Assembly: GCA_022376515.1 (NCBI GenBank)
Contig: WTXI01000079.1
Location: forward strand, 62,001 to 126,000
Length of the DNA stretch: 64,000 nt
Direction of reading: 5' to 3'
Source: Lactifluus volemus
Lineage: Eukaryota > Basidiomycota > Agaricomycetes > Russulales > Russulaceae
The notes under the pieces were generated by a model. That model made no database searches. It was not told the DNA's origin and worked only from the letters and a program-made list of their open reading frames with translations. Positions within the stretch are counted from its first letter, which is position 1; every line of letters starts with the position of its first letter. Below, piece by piece: positions 1 through 11,431 of the stretch. A program made the position numbers and the translations under genes.

Positions 1-2
1 TA

Positions 3-1971
3 TTACATGTATTCCTCTTCATCTATGTCGTCAAAGGGCCAGTGCGCCGCGATCTGAGCCCGTTCCTCCTCTGACCCGGCCGCCGCCAATGCATTCTCCT
101 TCAGCCGCTTGCTGCGTTTTATGACCTCATCGTAGCGCTCGACTGGCATCCAGCCCTCTGGCCCACAGCCGACCAAGTTCCGGCACGCCTCTAGAGTCTC
201 ATCCACTCCTGTCTGTTCTGCATCAAGCTTCATCGTCTCGCGTACGTCCTCCTGGTCGAAAACGACAGGACACGACGGGTCTCCCCCCGTGAGCGTCTCC
301 CAGTCCTCCGTTGCTTCTATCAGTGCAACCTTCAGCGCGAGAGTTTCGCCCTCCCATATGTCACTGGCGTGGCAGAAAAGGCGGCAGCGGAGCGTTCCCT
401 CAGGATCCGTCAATGCCGCGTAATGAAGCTTGTTGTACTTCTCCGTATTTTCGACATAGTGGTAATGGACAAGGCGACTATGGTAGAGTTCCATCTCTTT
501 ACTTTGCTGGTGTTCCTCCAAGTCATGCAGGTTCTCCGGTAGGGTAGGCCGCATCATCGATTGTGAGACAGGGTCATTGTAGTTCTGTAACTGTTGGGGT
601 ATACCGGCAAGGAGAAACGAGGGTAGGATCGAGGTGTGTTGCCAGTCTATCACGCCGACGATGTGCAAGTTAGAGTCGGGCGACCCGGAAACGATGATAT
701 TGCTCGGCTGAAGGTCAGGATGGCGGATGCGGAAATGACCGAGGGCCGGGTCCCTAGGGATGAGTGACGACGCGATGCGGAGATAGCGCTTCAGGTTCTC
801 GATGTGATCCGACGGTGGCTGCTCCTGGTACTGGTAGGCTTCCCGCCTTGTACGCTCGAACGGCAGCAACGGTCGACCGAACTTCTGCAGATAAGCCAGT
901 TCCTTTTCGGCCCCTCTTACGAGGGCTGCTTCGACACTTTCGTCTATAGTAATCAGTTAGTCTAAGAATGTAATAAATAAAAAAGGGCAGAGTTCGTCTA
1001 CATGGTCCTCGATCTACGTCGAGCTGTGATCTCCTGGCATACCACAGACGCAGACACGTATCTGGTCCGACGCAGAAACGCTCGTCCTCTAGTTTGATGC
1101 CCGGCCTCCCAGCCACCTTCTCCAAGTCTTTGGTATAGTACAGGCTTCCCCCAGCCGGGAAAGCAATCGACATCATCTTAGACTCAAGTTCAGCAAGTTG
1201 GCGTGAGATTAAAACGATGTCCTCTTCCCCTAGGTCAAACCATATGCGACTCAAGCTGGTGCCTTGTACGAATTCCATAAAGATATACTCCGTCTCTGCC
1301 GCGTTGTCCGGCAAAGGCGAGTATCTGTATACCTTAGGTATAGGCAGCCCAGAGGAATGGAGTAAGGTCATAGTAGCCACTTCACTAGCGACAGCGAAGT
1401 ACTTGGGGAGCCGTAGCCGGGTATGGGATACGCGCCACCATTTGGAAGCCACAATGCATGGTGATGAGGAAGGTACGATTAAACCCACCCTCGGCGAGTT
1501 TTTTCAGGCTGACGATATCATTAGGACTCCGACCGACGGACTCCGCTGCAAGTCGACGTAGCCCATCGACGTTGAAGACACGTCTACGCTCTGTGTGGCG
1601 AAGGACATCGTTGTAGCTGAGAATGTTAGATTACGGGTCAGGCACATACCCCATAGAATAACTATATATGAGACTTACATCCACCGCCCTGACGTGTAGT
1701 CAAAGAGATCATCACGGAGATGCGCCGTGATAGAGAACGCGCGACGTGGCGGCCAACGGGTCGGGGTGGTGATGGAGTTCGAGTAGGATGAACGCGTGAG
1801 GAGCGAGGACGGCGCAGAGACAGCGAGACAGGAACTGCCAGCAAGTCGAAGACGAGCCTCGCGCTCCCAACACAGGGCATACAGATATACGTGGAGGGCG
1901 AAAGAAGGGATCAGTTGAAATGTAACTCTGTTGAGATCTCTCGTGCCACAGAATACAAATACAATAGCCAT
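3..1971 (-). CDS. AIM9-like mitochondrial phosphotransferase-fold protein (one frame break)
   Basis: Protein kinase-like (aminoglycoside phosphotransferase fold) protein resembling the fungal AIM9 family, which is mitochondrial and of unclear substrate. Exon 1 (about 1971-1679) is arginine- and serine-rich, as in a presequence, and ends in DDLFDYTSGRW. A short GT-AG intron joins it to YNDVLRHTERRR at 1616. EGGFNRTF (nucleotide loop), ASEVATM, EYIFMEFVQGTSL (hinge region), HPDLQPSNIIV (catalytic loop) and VIDWQH (metal-binding loop) follow in family order. The last intron lies near 950-1015 and the protein ends in an acidic tail at the TAA at 3-5, so the gene is complete at the window edge. 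The frame breaks at a GGGG run (1405-1408, plus strand), where one extra base separates RIPYPATAP from KYFAVASEV. The ATG at 1971 is the only in-frame one seen; an additional upstream exon is possible. Divergent from the MAK21 fragment. Confidence 0.75.
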
Positions 1972-2217
1972 TTCTGGTTGCGCGCCTTGTGGACTTTCCA
2001 GCTTTAAGCTTCAAGCTTCAAGTTCGGGCTTCGTAAGAGCCCCGACTAGACCTACAGCCCCGTACAGCATCGCAGCGCTCAACTGGGCGCGGGTTTCCGT
2101 CGGGCTTTGCACCGCTCGCGAATGTTCCTCGCGATTTTCTCGCACGAAAGACAAGAAGTCCGGGCGCATCGCTAACATCTTTCTCGAGATGGTTGACACT
2201 CAAGAACACCGCGAAGG

Positions 2218-2530
2218 GTGACTATGGTGGGAAAGAGACCAAGAGGGCGTCGACGCTGGGCAGTGGCAGGTACGTTTGCGAACATCTGGTACTTCGAAGA
2301 TTGGTTGAAGTATTCCTACCTTCAGATACTTGAGGTGTTACAAAAATCCTCCTTCTTGGCTTATCATCTCTCCCTTAATTCTCTACCGTATGTTCGCATG
2401 CAGTCCCTCAAATTGATCGCTTCCCTCCTTCGTTCTAATCCGGAACAAGAGCAAAATTTGCTTAGGCTGTTGGTGAACAAGCTCGTGCGTTTACTGTTGA
2501 CACCACGCAAGGGTGATCCAGAGAGTATTC
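2218..2530 (+). pseudogene. Fragment of MAK21/NOC1 (CBF-domain ribosome assembly factor)
   Basis: About 90 residues match the conserved centre of Mak21/Noc1, the nucleolar 60S pre-ribosome factor: WYFEDWLK, then QILEVL, LPYVRMQSL and NPEQEQNLLRLLVNKL. GDPE, which normally follows directly, comes 27 nt later. The family protein is usually 700-1,000 residues. Here the expected N-terminal part is absent, the segment between ILEVL and LPYVRMQSL is enlarged without a usable intron, and no family sequence follows after about 2530. There is no room for a full gene between AIM9 and CPA1. I infer a truncated, probably dead copy; a full-length gene should exist elsewhere. A strongly rearranged partial gene is the alternative. 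Confidence 0.5.
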
Positions 2531-3299
2531 AAGGCGGATCATGCAGCCGCACGTTTAGTTTTAGCGAGACAAAGGGAAAAATAAAAGTGCGTGCGGTAAA
2601 ATCAGGGTTTGCGGAGGTACAAGACTCGAATGCAAGGCTAGTCAGCGCGATACTGACCTGTAAATCGTGCCAATGCCCAATTCAGAGGAGCTAATTCAGA
2701 GTGCGCCATCTTCCCCTTGGCTCGATTGATTTGACATCCACATGGACACGCGTTTCATTCTCGTACATACGTCGACGTTCAACGTTCACCCTCCAGTGCT
2801 TACCATTATCCAACAAATCGCGGCCTCTTTCCCAATGGCTTCAGCTATAGTATCCTGATTTTATCGTGCACTATAAGCGACGTTGCTTGACCCCCGCATG
2901 CACACTACACGCAATCAAGTTCTCTTCCTAGATTTGTTGTTCTGATCCGGAGAAAGCCCGAGCGATGGCGTTCGAGAACGGTCATTTTGTCAAATTCTTG
3001 CGAGTGGATCTGGTTGATAGCGGGCGGCCTCTGGCTGCTTGGCGAGGTGTGTCGTTAATCCTCGGCTGCCCCCGAGTATACAGCGAACATGTGTTACCAG
3101 GCCAGAGCGGCTGTTGTCACTCGTGGTACCTACCTTGTGGTTTGCGTGCGTTAACGTTACTTGAATCATATCCGTCAGAACAGTAAATGTCTTCGTCGCT
3201 TTGGCAGTCAGTGTCTTTGCTATGTTACATTTTGGGGGACGAGGCAGAGCTCATGTTTTCAAAGCATAGAAAGGCGGGGAAATCGTTCAATTCGCAGCT
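2531..3299. other. Intergenic, no recognisable gene
   Basis: Short open frames on the plus strand, for example at 2965-3186, show no family motif, and no tRNA or repeat was recognised. This stretch holds the 3' flank of CPA1 (minus strand) and whatever remains downstream of the MAK21 fragment. Confidence 0.4.
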
Positions 3300-4752
3300 C
3301 TAAGCCGCGACGGCAATCCGTTCATGCGCCTCAGCGAGATGGGGTTTTTGTCGTATCGCGGTCGTGTTTTGATTACGCCCCACTTTGAGCTTTTCTACTC
3401 GGCATTCAGTAACAAAGTCGGTAAACATCTACATCCCACATATCAGAAGCAAAGTCACCAAAGTAAGAGCACAAGTACCTCCATGGTGTCGAGAGGCCCA
3501 CCAGCGCTCTCTGGATGGAACTGTACGCCCCATACGCGACGGCCTGAATCGGACGTTGATTTAATGCCTTCTACCGACGAATCGTTGCAGTTGATGAAGA
3601 AGGGCTCCCATCCTTCCGGGAATGGGTCCTGCAGCTCCAGTGCATACTGGTGATTTTGGCTACATCATGTCAGCAACAGAACATCACGATGGGTGAAAGA
3701 AGCGGAAATACAAACCTTGTCACGTAAACCCTACCAGCCCGAATAGAGCCCGAAGATGCGAGTGCCAGCACAGGTTGGTTATGCCCACGGTTCCCGAAAG
3801 TCATACGATACGCATCGAGTCCGGCCGCCATTCCGATGATCTGGTGGCCCATACAAATCCCAAAATAGGCTTCGGCCATTCGTCCAGCGTGGTACGGAGC
3901 TTCCGCGCCGCGGACCAACAGTGCTGTGGGTCGCCAGGCCCGTTGGACAAAAAGAGGCCATCGTATTCATCGCGGATCGCATTGAAGTCGTAGTTCCATG
4001 GCAGACGGTGACCGCCGCGCCACGCCGTACCAGGGCCCGGAGGATGTTGGCCTTGGCACCAAAGTCGAGTACGGCGATTCTGACATCACCAGCTGGATTG
4101 AGCACGTAGGGTTCTGTTGTCGAGATCTGGTCAACGAGGTTATCCCGACTCGGATCCCAATACTCGTTCTCCGCGGGGGGGAACAGGGCAGCATCGTCCC
4201 CGACGGCGAGACGGCCAAGTGTAGTGCCCTGATCACGCAACAGACGGGTGATCGCGCGGGTATCGACACCGGTAGGCCCGGAACGTTGTACCGAGAGCAC
4301 CAGGTATGGAGCGACTCGATGCGGTGTAATGAGAAAACTTTTCGGCCACATCGGCCACGACAACTGCGGCACATTGTACGCCCGAGGACTCGAGGACAAC
4401 GCCAACGTCGCGCGAGTCACGGGGAGTGATATTATGCGGAACACCATAGTTGCCGATGAGGGGGTAGTAAAGACAAGGATTTGGCCGCGATAGGAAGGGT
4501 CCGTCATGGACTCGGTATCTAATGTAGTAGGATAAGAAATCAGGATGTCGAAGGAAGAATACCCGTACAAGAGGTTATGGAGGTGGAAAAGACGGTTTCG
4601 CCATAAATGCTACGGGGAGTGCCAAATGAACGACCCGTGAAGGACTGGCCAGTTTTGAAGTGGAGGACAGCCGGGATAGACTCAGGTGAGGCAGCATGAG
4701 TGGCAAAACCACGATATATGCGGGATATACGAAAGATGGGGCGGGCGATCAT
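3300..4752 (-). CDS. CPA1: Carbamoyl-phosphate synthase, arginine-specific small (glutaminase) subunit, with several frame breaks
   Basis: Glutaminase subunit that hydrolyses glutamine and passes ammonia to the large CPA2 subunit for arginine synthesis. The start at 4752 gives a basic, Ser/Ala-rich leader (IARPIFRISRIYRGFATHA) suited to mitochondrial import. Then come HFKTGQSFTGRSFG, TESMTDPSYRGQI, TGVDTRAITRLLRDQG, LDFGAKANILR, LSNGPGDP, the nucleophile cysteine in FGICMGHQ, NHQYALEL, and the histidine and glutamate in VQFHPESAGGPLDTME. The C-terminus MFTDFVTECRVEKLKVG is in the last exon. Introns include one after SITS, one between RVYVT and NHQYA, and a 50-nt one before MFTDFV. Five one-base deletions are needed to keep the family frame: near 4460-4464, 4320, 4272, 4004 and 3862-3865, at least two in homopolymers. 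Either this is assembly error or the copy is dead. Divergent from cytochrome b561. Confidence 0.9.
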
Positions 4753-4777
4753 GATTCACTTTTCTGGGCTGCTTACT

Positions 4778-4900
4778 TCAATATACGGGGAGCGAAAAGA
4801 CGAGGTCACTGAGATAGCTGTGTATAAAGTATATAAGCCAACCAAAAAAAAAAAGAAAAGGAATCAAGTACTCGTCGCGAGTTAACTTGTCGAAAGTCAT
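4778..4900 (-). promoter_or_regulatory. Spliced upstream ORF resembling the arginine attenuator peptide (AAP)
   Basis: In the CPA1 leader an ATG at 4898-4900 opens a small reading frame. A 54-nt GT-AG intron (4871-4818) joins exon 1 (4900-4872) to exon 2 (4817-4778). The spliced peptide has 22 residues with the core TRDDYLSDLVF and exactly five residues after the F before the stop. The Neurospora arg-2 and yeast CPA1 AAPs carry DYLSDHLW or DYISDHIW, also followed by five residues and a stop. The stop lies 25 nt before the CPA1 ATG. The match to D-Y-L-S-D is direct; the essential Trp is replaced (F or V). Splicing creates the key Asp codon across the junction. Arginine-dependent ribosome stalling is inferred from the known families. 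Confidence 0.6.
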
Positions 4901-5111
4901 AAACCAGGGGATACGGTTCAGAAGAAGGTCGAGGTCGAGATCGACCTTTTATTGATCTTTTTTTAATTTTATTTCCCGCGCTCACCACGTGGGTTGATCT
5001 TTTGACTGAATGACAGCTCAGTAATATACGTATGCTGATCATGACTGTACATGTACAGCCTCTCACCCCTTTCTTTTCTCCCATCACACCTTTCCCTTGC
5101 GTTGTCCAACT

Positions 5112-5937
5112 ATGTCGTCTATGCCGCTCTCAGACTATGAGAAGATAGTCAGGGATCATGCCCTCCTTATGTCCATCTCATTCCTCATTCTCATACCAAT
5201 TGGTGTCCTCATTCCGCGATACCTCCGTACCTTCACCAACCGGTAGGTCCACTCAATTTTTAGTCGAAATTGACTCATACTATGCTTCGCAGATGGTGGT
5301 GGGCCCATTGGATTATCAACTTCCTTATCACAAGCCCGCTCATCTTTGCCGCGTGGGGACTGGCCGTGAGGGCTCGCCACCTCAGTCATTTACCGATGGA
5401 TCACCACACGGTATGCCTCGTTTTAATATCGAACACTGATCATCTTTAATCGCCTTCACCCTTTCGTATCGAACAGAGAGTTGGTTACGCGATCATTAGC
5501 TTGTACATTGCGCAAATCCTATTGGGCGCATTCATCCACTTTGTTCGAGTTCCCTTCCTCTTCGTTCTCCACCGCGCCCCTCAAAACTATTTCCACCTGG
5601 CGCTGGGCGCAACGATCCTCGCAATGGCCGATTACCAGGTCCGCCCCTTCTTGTCTTACAAAGATCCTCCTCCTCATTCTCAGAAATAGGTTCACTATGG
5701 CCTTTACTTCCAATGGCCTTTCGCGACTGCTAACATCCACCCGGTCAAGCAATCAGCGAAGACTGCCTGGCTTGTGCTTGTCATCGTAGGTGTTCCATTC
5801 TTCTACATAGCAAGACATTGATTTCATTCAAACAGCTCTTCTGGTCCTTGTACGGGATCGGGCTGATCTTTCTGCCTCGCCAATACAGACAAGAACGAGA
5901 AGGCAACCTATTGAAACAAGACAAGGAAGCCTCTTGA
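5112..5937 (+). CDS. Small cytochrome b561-domain membrane protein
   Basis: Multi-exon membrane protein of about 215 residues, likely a haem-b transmembrane electron carrier. Segments in order: a first hydrophobic stretch starting at DHALLMSISFLILIPIGVLIPRY, WWWAHWIINFLITSPLIFAAWG, RVGYAIISLYIAQILLGAFIHF, QNYFHLALGATILAMADYQ, then HPVKQSAKTAWLVLVI and FWSLYGIGLIFLPRQY. Histidines at the ends of the core helices (DHALL, AHWII, FIHF, YFHLA) are candidate haem ligands. Introns follow TFTNR, near MDHH, ADYQ and LVI, each with GT-AG ends. The start at 5112 is the first ATG that puts the initial helix in frame. The paired DOMON domain found in larger relatives is absent. It shares a short divergent promoter with CPA1. 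Membrane location and redox partner are inferred. Confidence 0.8.
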
Positions 5938-5952
5938 TATATATATATATAC
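5936..5952. repeat. Short (AT)n microsatellite just after the cytochrome b561 stop
   Basis: An uninterrupted AT dinucleotide run of about seven units begins at the stop codon of the upstream gene. A second, shorter AT tract lies near 6317-6330 inside the first intron of the next gene. Confidence 0.8.
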
Positions 5953-6118
5953 CCTTGGGATTGATATTACTATTTGTTCTGTTGCCTGTAGCATCTACAG
6001 TATGATCTTCACAATAAAGTAAGGCTGGTTTAGATGACGTAATTAGAGCTGAGATGGGGTGACCGCGGCGACAACACAACTTGGACAGGCTCATCTCCAT
6101 CACATTCAAACAGATCAG

Positions 6119-7754
6119 ATGAGCTTCTGGGATGCCTCTATTGCTACTACAAGCACAGGACCACCAACTCCACCTCTTCAGGCGCCAGGGCAAGCTCCAC
6201 CAAGTCTAAACGAGGAGGTTACTGAGGTCATTGGTCAGCTTGGGCGGTTTTGGGGAGGTTTCAGGAAGCAGGTGCGTTTACACCCTTGCGCATTCAACAG
6301 TGCATTGAACGCCTTGATATATATATTATTATTATTTTAAAAATGAAGGGTGAGAATGCTCTCCAAGCTGCTCGCAAGGATCTAGGAGACTATGTCTCCC
6401 AAGCTCAGCAGGGTCTCAACAAGCAGTTCGCCACCCTTTCCCCCTCATCCCCTGCCCAAGGTTCATCGGATACTGATGCCCATCCCCCTGATACTTCTTT
6501 GTCTCATGATTCAACTGATGTCGCCGCAGCTGACGGCGAGAGCTCAGCGTCTTCCTCTAACTCAGCATCTACCGCTTCACTCCTCGAACCACAACGGCAG
6601 CAGCAGGAGCAGCAAGAGGGGCTTTCAGCACAGACATCCGCTGCACAGCAACAGACGCTTTTCACGCGTCTGCAATCTTCGTTTGCTCCCGAATTCGTCA
6701 CCACCCTTCGTGAGACGATCCCGGATACCGTGCGACAAGCGCAAGGACGGATGGATCTTGCACAGCAAGTGGCACAGGCTCGCATGCAGGATGCCGCCAC
6801 GCGTGGAGAAGAGTTGTTGCGCGGCGCGAGTATATTCCTGCGCGATGCAGTGCGCGTCGTTCCTCCCGAGCAGGCGAATACCTCCTCTTCGACACCTACC
6901 TCCGCACCAACACCACCCATGCATGAGGGTACCGCTACGCCACGCGCAGAGGCGTCCACATCCGTCGTCCCTGCCACTGCTCCCCCTGCAACGCGTCGTG
7001 ATGCTTTGCTGCACTCGTTACGTGCCAATCCGGCCATCTTACGCGTTGATCCTGCGGGTGAGGAGCGCTCGGCGAACCTCTTTCTTTCCTGGGCGAAAGC
7101 CGGGGCGGATGCAGCGCTCGATGAGACACAGCGTGAGGCCGAGTTGATTGCTGATGATGGAGTGCTGGTGAATACGCGCTCGGCACTGGGTGAGTCGGTC
7201 AGACTTTTGTTTCTTTTGAAGGGTTTACGAATTTGAATGGGTTCGTGTTGAATGTGTAGTGCCAGAGGTATTGACTGAGGACGACTTTTGGATTCGGTAC
7301 TTCTTTCGCATATACCAGATCAATCAAGACGACGAGCGGCGGAAGGCCGTGCTCGAAGGTGTGTGTATGTTTTGTGGCATACACCATCTCAGCTGCGGTG
7401 CTCATCTTGGTTATTGTAGGTGCTACGGAACAAGAGGACGACTTTAGCTGGGAAGATGAGGACGAGGACACGGCACCGAAAGGTGAACCGTTGTTGTCTG
7501 CGCCGCCCATCGTACCCATCATGAGCCGTGATCAAGTTCCTACTACGATTCTATCTGGGGCCACGAGCCCACAGCGCAGTGATGACAGCTTTGATTTCGT
7601 CTCTTCTGCACACACAAGCGTAACGGGCGATGCTGCTAGCGCTGCGCACGCCAGGACGAAAGAAAGATCGGGCGGTGATAATGGTGATGAAGGCGAAGAA
7701 GTGGGTGAGGAAGATGGAGACGATGAGGACGAGGACGAGAGCGACTGGGAATGA
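6119..7754 (+). CDS. BSD-domain protein
   Basis: About 480 residues in four exons. Exon 1 (6119-6270) ends in LGRFWGGFRKQ and joins GENALQAARKDLGDYVSQAQ, giving an N-terminal amphipathic region. Long Ser/Thr/Gln-rich linkers follow (QQQEQQ near 6600). The BSD domain, known from TFIIH p62, synapse-associated and DOS2-like proteins, is the segment from LVNTRSALVPEVLTEDDFWIR to RYFFRIYQINQDDERRKAVLEG, with the paired aromatic residues FW and YFF. The tail after DDFSWEDEDEDT is acidic. Introns lie at about 6271-6348, 7193-7260 and 7360-7420, all GT-AG except a weak AAG acceptor at the first. An in-frame ATG at 6059 could add 20 residues. The exact role is unknown; trafficking or proteasome-related functions are known for DOS2-like proteins. 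Confidence 0.8.
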
Positions 7755-10700
7755 TAATAGGCACTAGATATTTACGTTGTTTATGTGAGATCTCTTGCGT
7801 ACGTTTTGTGACAGTTATGCCGCAATAATGTATAGTTAATGGCTCTTGGTCCATCCCTTAGCCCACCTACTGTACATTGATTGTTTCTGGAGGCCAATGC
7901 CAGCGTAAAACGAACTGCGTTATCTCGGAGGCTTTGTCACGGTGAGGCGCGTCCCCACCTCAGTGAGATCCAGGTGTACGCAAAAAAAACAAGGTTTGTA
8001 TCCGGTCCTAGTCAGCCATTCATGACAAAAGAGAAGAACTTCTGGCCGTTCGGTACTGTACTACAGTACAGTGGTCACAGATTCCCCTACGACCTGAATA
8101 AATCTCGCGATCTTTTGGTTTATCGGTCAGAGAAGGCCGAGTTCTGGTACTAAGGACGACGGGGACCTGGGATTTCTCGTCAACTTGTCAAACACCACCG
8201 ATGGTGCCAAGTCTACTAACTTACTAATGGGTCTTGTACTCTAACTGTACTAACTTGTATCGACAGTGCCCAGGGGCACCTCTGTCAACAATATTGTTAA
8301 TACGCTTCCGCGCCTAGTACAGGCGTGGGAGTGACGTCTTGTGGACCAACAAACTCAGAGTTTTGTTCCTTGGACTTGCTGCCTTTGTCTGCCTTGCGCC
8401 CACATCCCCTCTCGAAAAAAAATTCCATCCAAATCGAACCACTTTTTTTATTTCCTCCACCCCCAATTTTAGTTTGAGCAAAGGAGTTGGTCCCCCCCTC
8501 TTATTGACTTAACAGTATTAGTACTCGTCTTTGAGGCATTGCCATGGGAGATTCAAGTTTTCCTTGGGCCCCCCCCGAGGAGAGCCGACTTGATTTGCCA
8601 TTTACGAGTCGTTAAGCAGTAAAGTTAACTGGTACCGGACATCCCATCGCCTAGGGCCCGCGGGGATGAGCACCCCCCCCACCCCTCACTGGCACCTTCT
8701 CTGTGGCTTCCCAGAAAAGAACTCTGAGCTTGTTTGACAGGCTCCAATCGGCTCATTACCGCTCAAGGAAATTCTTTTTTCCCATACACGCCGCCCGCGC
8801 GTCGTCGCGTCTTGCGCAACCCCCTCCCCCTTCTTTCCCCCTTCATATCGCCCACACTTCGTGTGGCGTTGGTCTAGAAGTTTCATCATTTTCGGGACGA
8901 TATCGCCTGAGGTAGTGGTGTGGGGCGGACTGTGTACCCGAGGGGAAGTGGTTTCATTATGCAATCAACCCTCTTGGTGGACATAGAGGGAAGGAAGGTG
9001 ATGTCACTTTGGGCGTGGCACAACAACAAATACAATTACGCCAGATTGTAAGCTGGAGCCCCCAGCCTTGTAGTTGATCGGACACTGTTTGGAACGTTGG
9101 GCGAACTAGAACTAATTGGGGGGGTAAAAGAACACTTTGTTCATAATCGCATCATCGATCGTGTGTACGACCCTTCCCGTTAACGACTATCATGTGTGCT
9201 GGTCAGATGCTTGCTGGGTAAAACCATCCGCAAAGTCGGAGTTTTGGTTTCTGATCAAGTGTGCTCCACCTATCACATAAGAAAAACTTAAAACTTGTGT
9301 TTACTGTACGCCACTCTCACTTAGACACTTGGTCTAGGCTTTCGCCCCCCCAAAACGACAATTTAGCTGTGTGACAGTGTGAGCTTTCTGTCAAAGACGT
9401 TTCAAAATAGAGGACACAAAAAAGATCTACAAAAGGCAAATACGAAACATTTTTGGGTCTCCGAGAGCGAGAAGCGACGCAGGGGATGTGCGGGGGCGGC
9501 CATTCCGCTTCGAGATCTTTGGTTCCCCGTCTTTGGCGGTCCAATGACCTCTTTACCCTCGTTTCTCTAACTTCTAAAACGTTTTGGAGCGAGAGTACTT
9601 GCTTCGCTTTAATCTTACGGTCACGAGTGGCGTCATGCCCTGCTAGCTAATCACATCTCCCTATCATCTGCCTCCGCCTAACCTCCTCCGCATTACGGCT
9701 CTGCACCTATCCATCCCTTCGGGGGCGCATATGCGCTCTCAGCTCATCGCGTATCGGCACACACACATACAGTACGTAAAAGGCACCATTGTCATTGTGG
9801 GACAATTGAACAAGAGGGCAAAGCCCCGATAAGTGCCCAATCGTGACACTTTTTTTTTACAGTAGAAATCCTGGAAACGTAAAACAGATGTCTCGCTTAG
9901 AAAGAAAAACACAACACACAAAAAAGTGAAAATTAAAAGCGGAACTAGGTCAAAATGGCTCATTTCTCCGAAGTGGCGAATCTGGGTTTCAATTTCTAGT
10001 TAGAAGAGGGCGCAGATGGTGCAGGGAAATCGATCCCTCATGGGATAAGCCAACTTGACAAAATGAGGGAAAAAAGGAAGAAAAAAAAAAAAAAACTTTT
10101 TGGGTGGGTCAGCCATCGGTGGGCCGCTTCGGGCTTACGCGCGATCATCCCCGGAAGGTAATACGCGGTGTACTTTGACCGGTGCTTGCAAATCGCCGGT
10201 CATCTGCACACACAAGTCGAGTTTACGCTCGACAAGTGGGTAATCGACGTTGGAAATTTATTTCTCTATTGTAGAGTTCGTGAATTCGTAGCTATCACAT
10301 TTCATTTCATTTTACCTGGCCTGCCCACAATTGCTGAATTATAGGAAAACTTTTTGGACATCTGGTGTCCGAAATCAGTAAGAGCTGGCAGTGCGGTCTG
10401 CCCAGCACATACGTCTCCGGCGATGCAAGGAGATAGGAGCTGTAGGCTATCGCCCTTTTGTCTCTCACACCACGCTTGTTTATCACTGTTACAATTAAAC
10501 AATAATCATCACCCCCTCACTTTTTAGATTTGAGGAATTGTTCCTTCGGAAAGAAAAACGCTAGATTGACAGGACGTTTGACAGAACTAACAAGGAGTGA
10601 GTGTGAGAGTGAACCGGAATTCAGACGGAACGAAACGATGCCCTGTTTACGATAACGGACGGACGTGGCGGGAGATAAACCCTTCAGGGACCACTTTACC

Positions 10701-11431
10701 CAATTCAGCCTAGTCGTTTGGCCTGCTCACTCCCTTCGCCGCGCGATCCGCGCTTTCAATCAAGTACTGTACAGAAGAATGTCCTTTTTTTTTTTGGTTA
10801 AATATTGTAGGTACGATTATTTTCCACTTTTGTATGGTACGAAAACGACGGTCAAAACACGTCAATAATAGGGCAGAGTACCATCGAACGAATTGGTTGG
10901 GAAAGACTACTACGACTTTGTTCGTGCGTGAAAAAAGACCCAAAAACAAAAGGACGAAATTGTTGTATAGATGAGCAAGGTTTGAGAGTTTGACGCGGCT
11001 GGGGACCATACAGACGGGAGACATAGGACACACGGACGAAAAAAGAGCGATTGAAAGAATGCAGCCGGAGGGGCGAAAAGGAATGTGATCGACAAGGAGT
11101 GGAATAGTCCGTAGAGCATCAATACGAAAGTGGAAAATGAGACAAAGGGAGTGTGAGGAGGACGAGTGATAAAGCAGGAGAGAGCCATCGACGGGTTTTG
11201 AGTCAATCACAATGAGGGAAACAAAAAAAAAAAAAGGGTGAGAACAACACTTGCGGTAAATATGCGTAAGATAAAATGCGCATGAGGAGCAGAAACAGAA
11301 GCACAGGGACGCAAAACAGAGAGAATGGGGGATAAAGATCACCGAGGATATCAACACTGATCACGAGAGACAACAAGGGAAAATGGGGTCAAGAGAAATG
11401 CGACAGAGACCGAAAATATAACACGGCTCTC
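7755..11431. other. 3.7-kb intergenic region between convergent genes
   Basis: Lies between the 3' ends of the BSD gene and the homeobox gene. I see no conserved protein, tRNA or transposon. It holds many A and C homopolymers (for example a 15-A run at about 10081-10095 and C runs near 8570 and 8670). A long open minus-strand frame at 10710-11357 is rich in Cys, Phe and Ser because that strand is CT-rich, and shows no domain. It may contain the long 3' UTR of the homeobox gene or non-coding transcripts. Confidence 0.45.

Noticed and set aside
10710..11357. 215-codon open frame on the minus strand
   Set aside because: CT-rich strand; the protein is Cys/Phe/Ser/Leu-rich without motif, as expected from composition bias.
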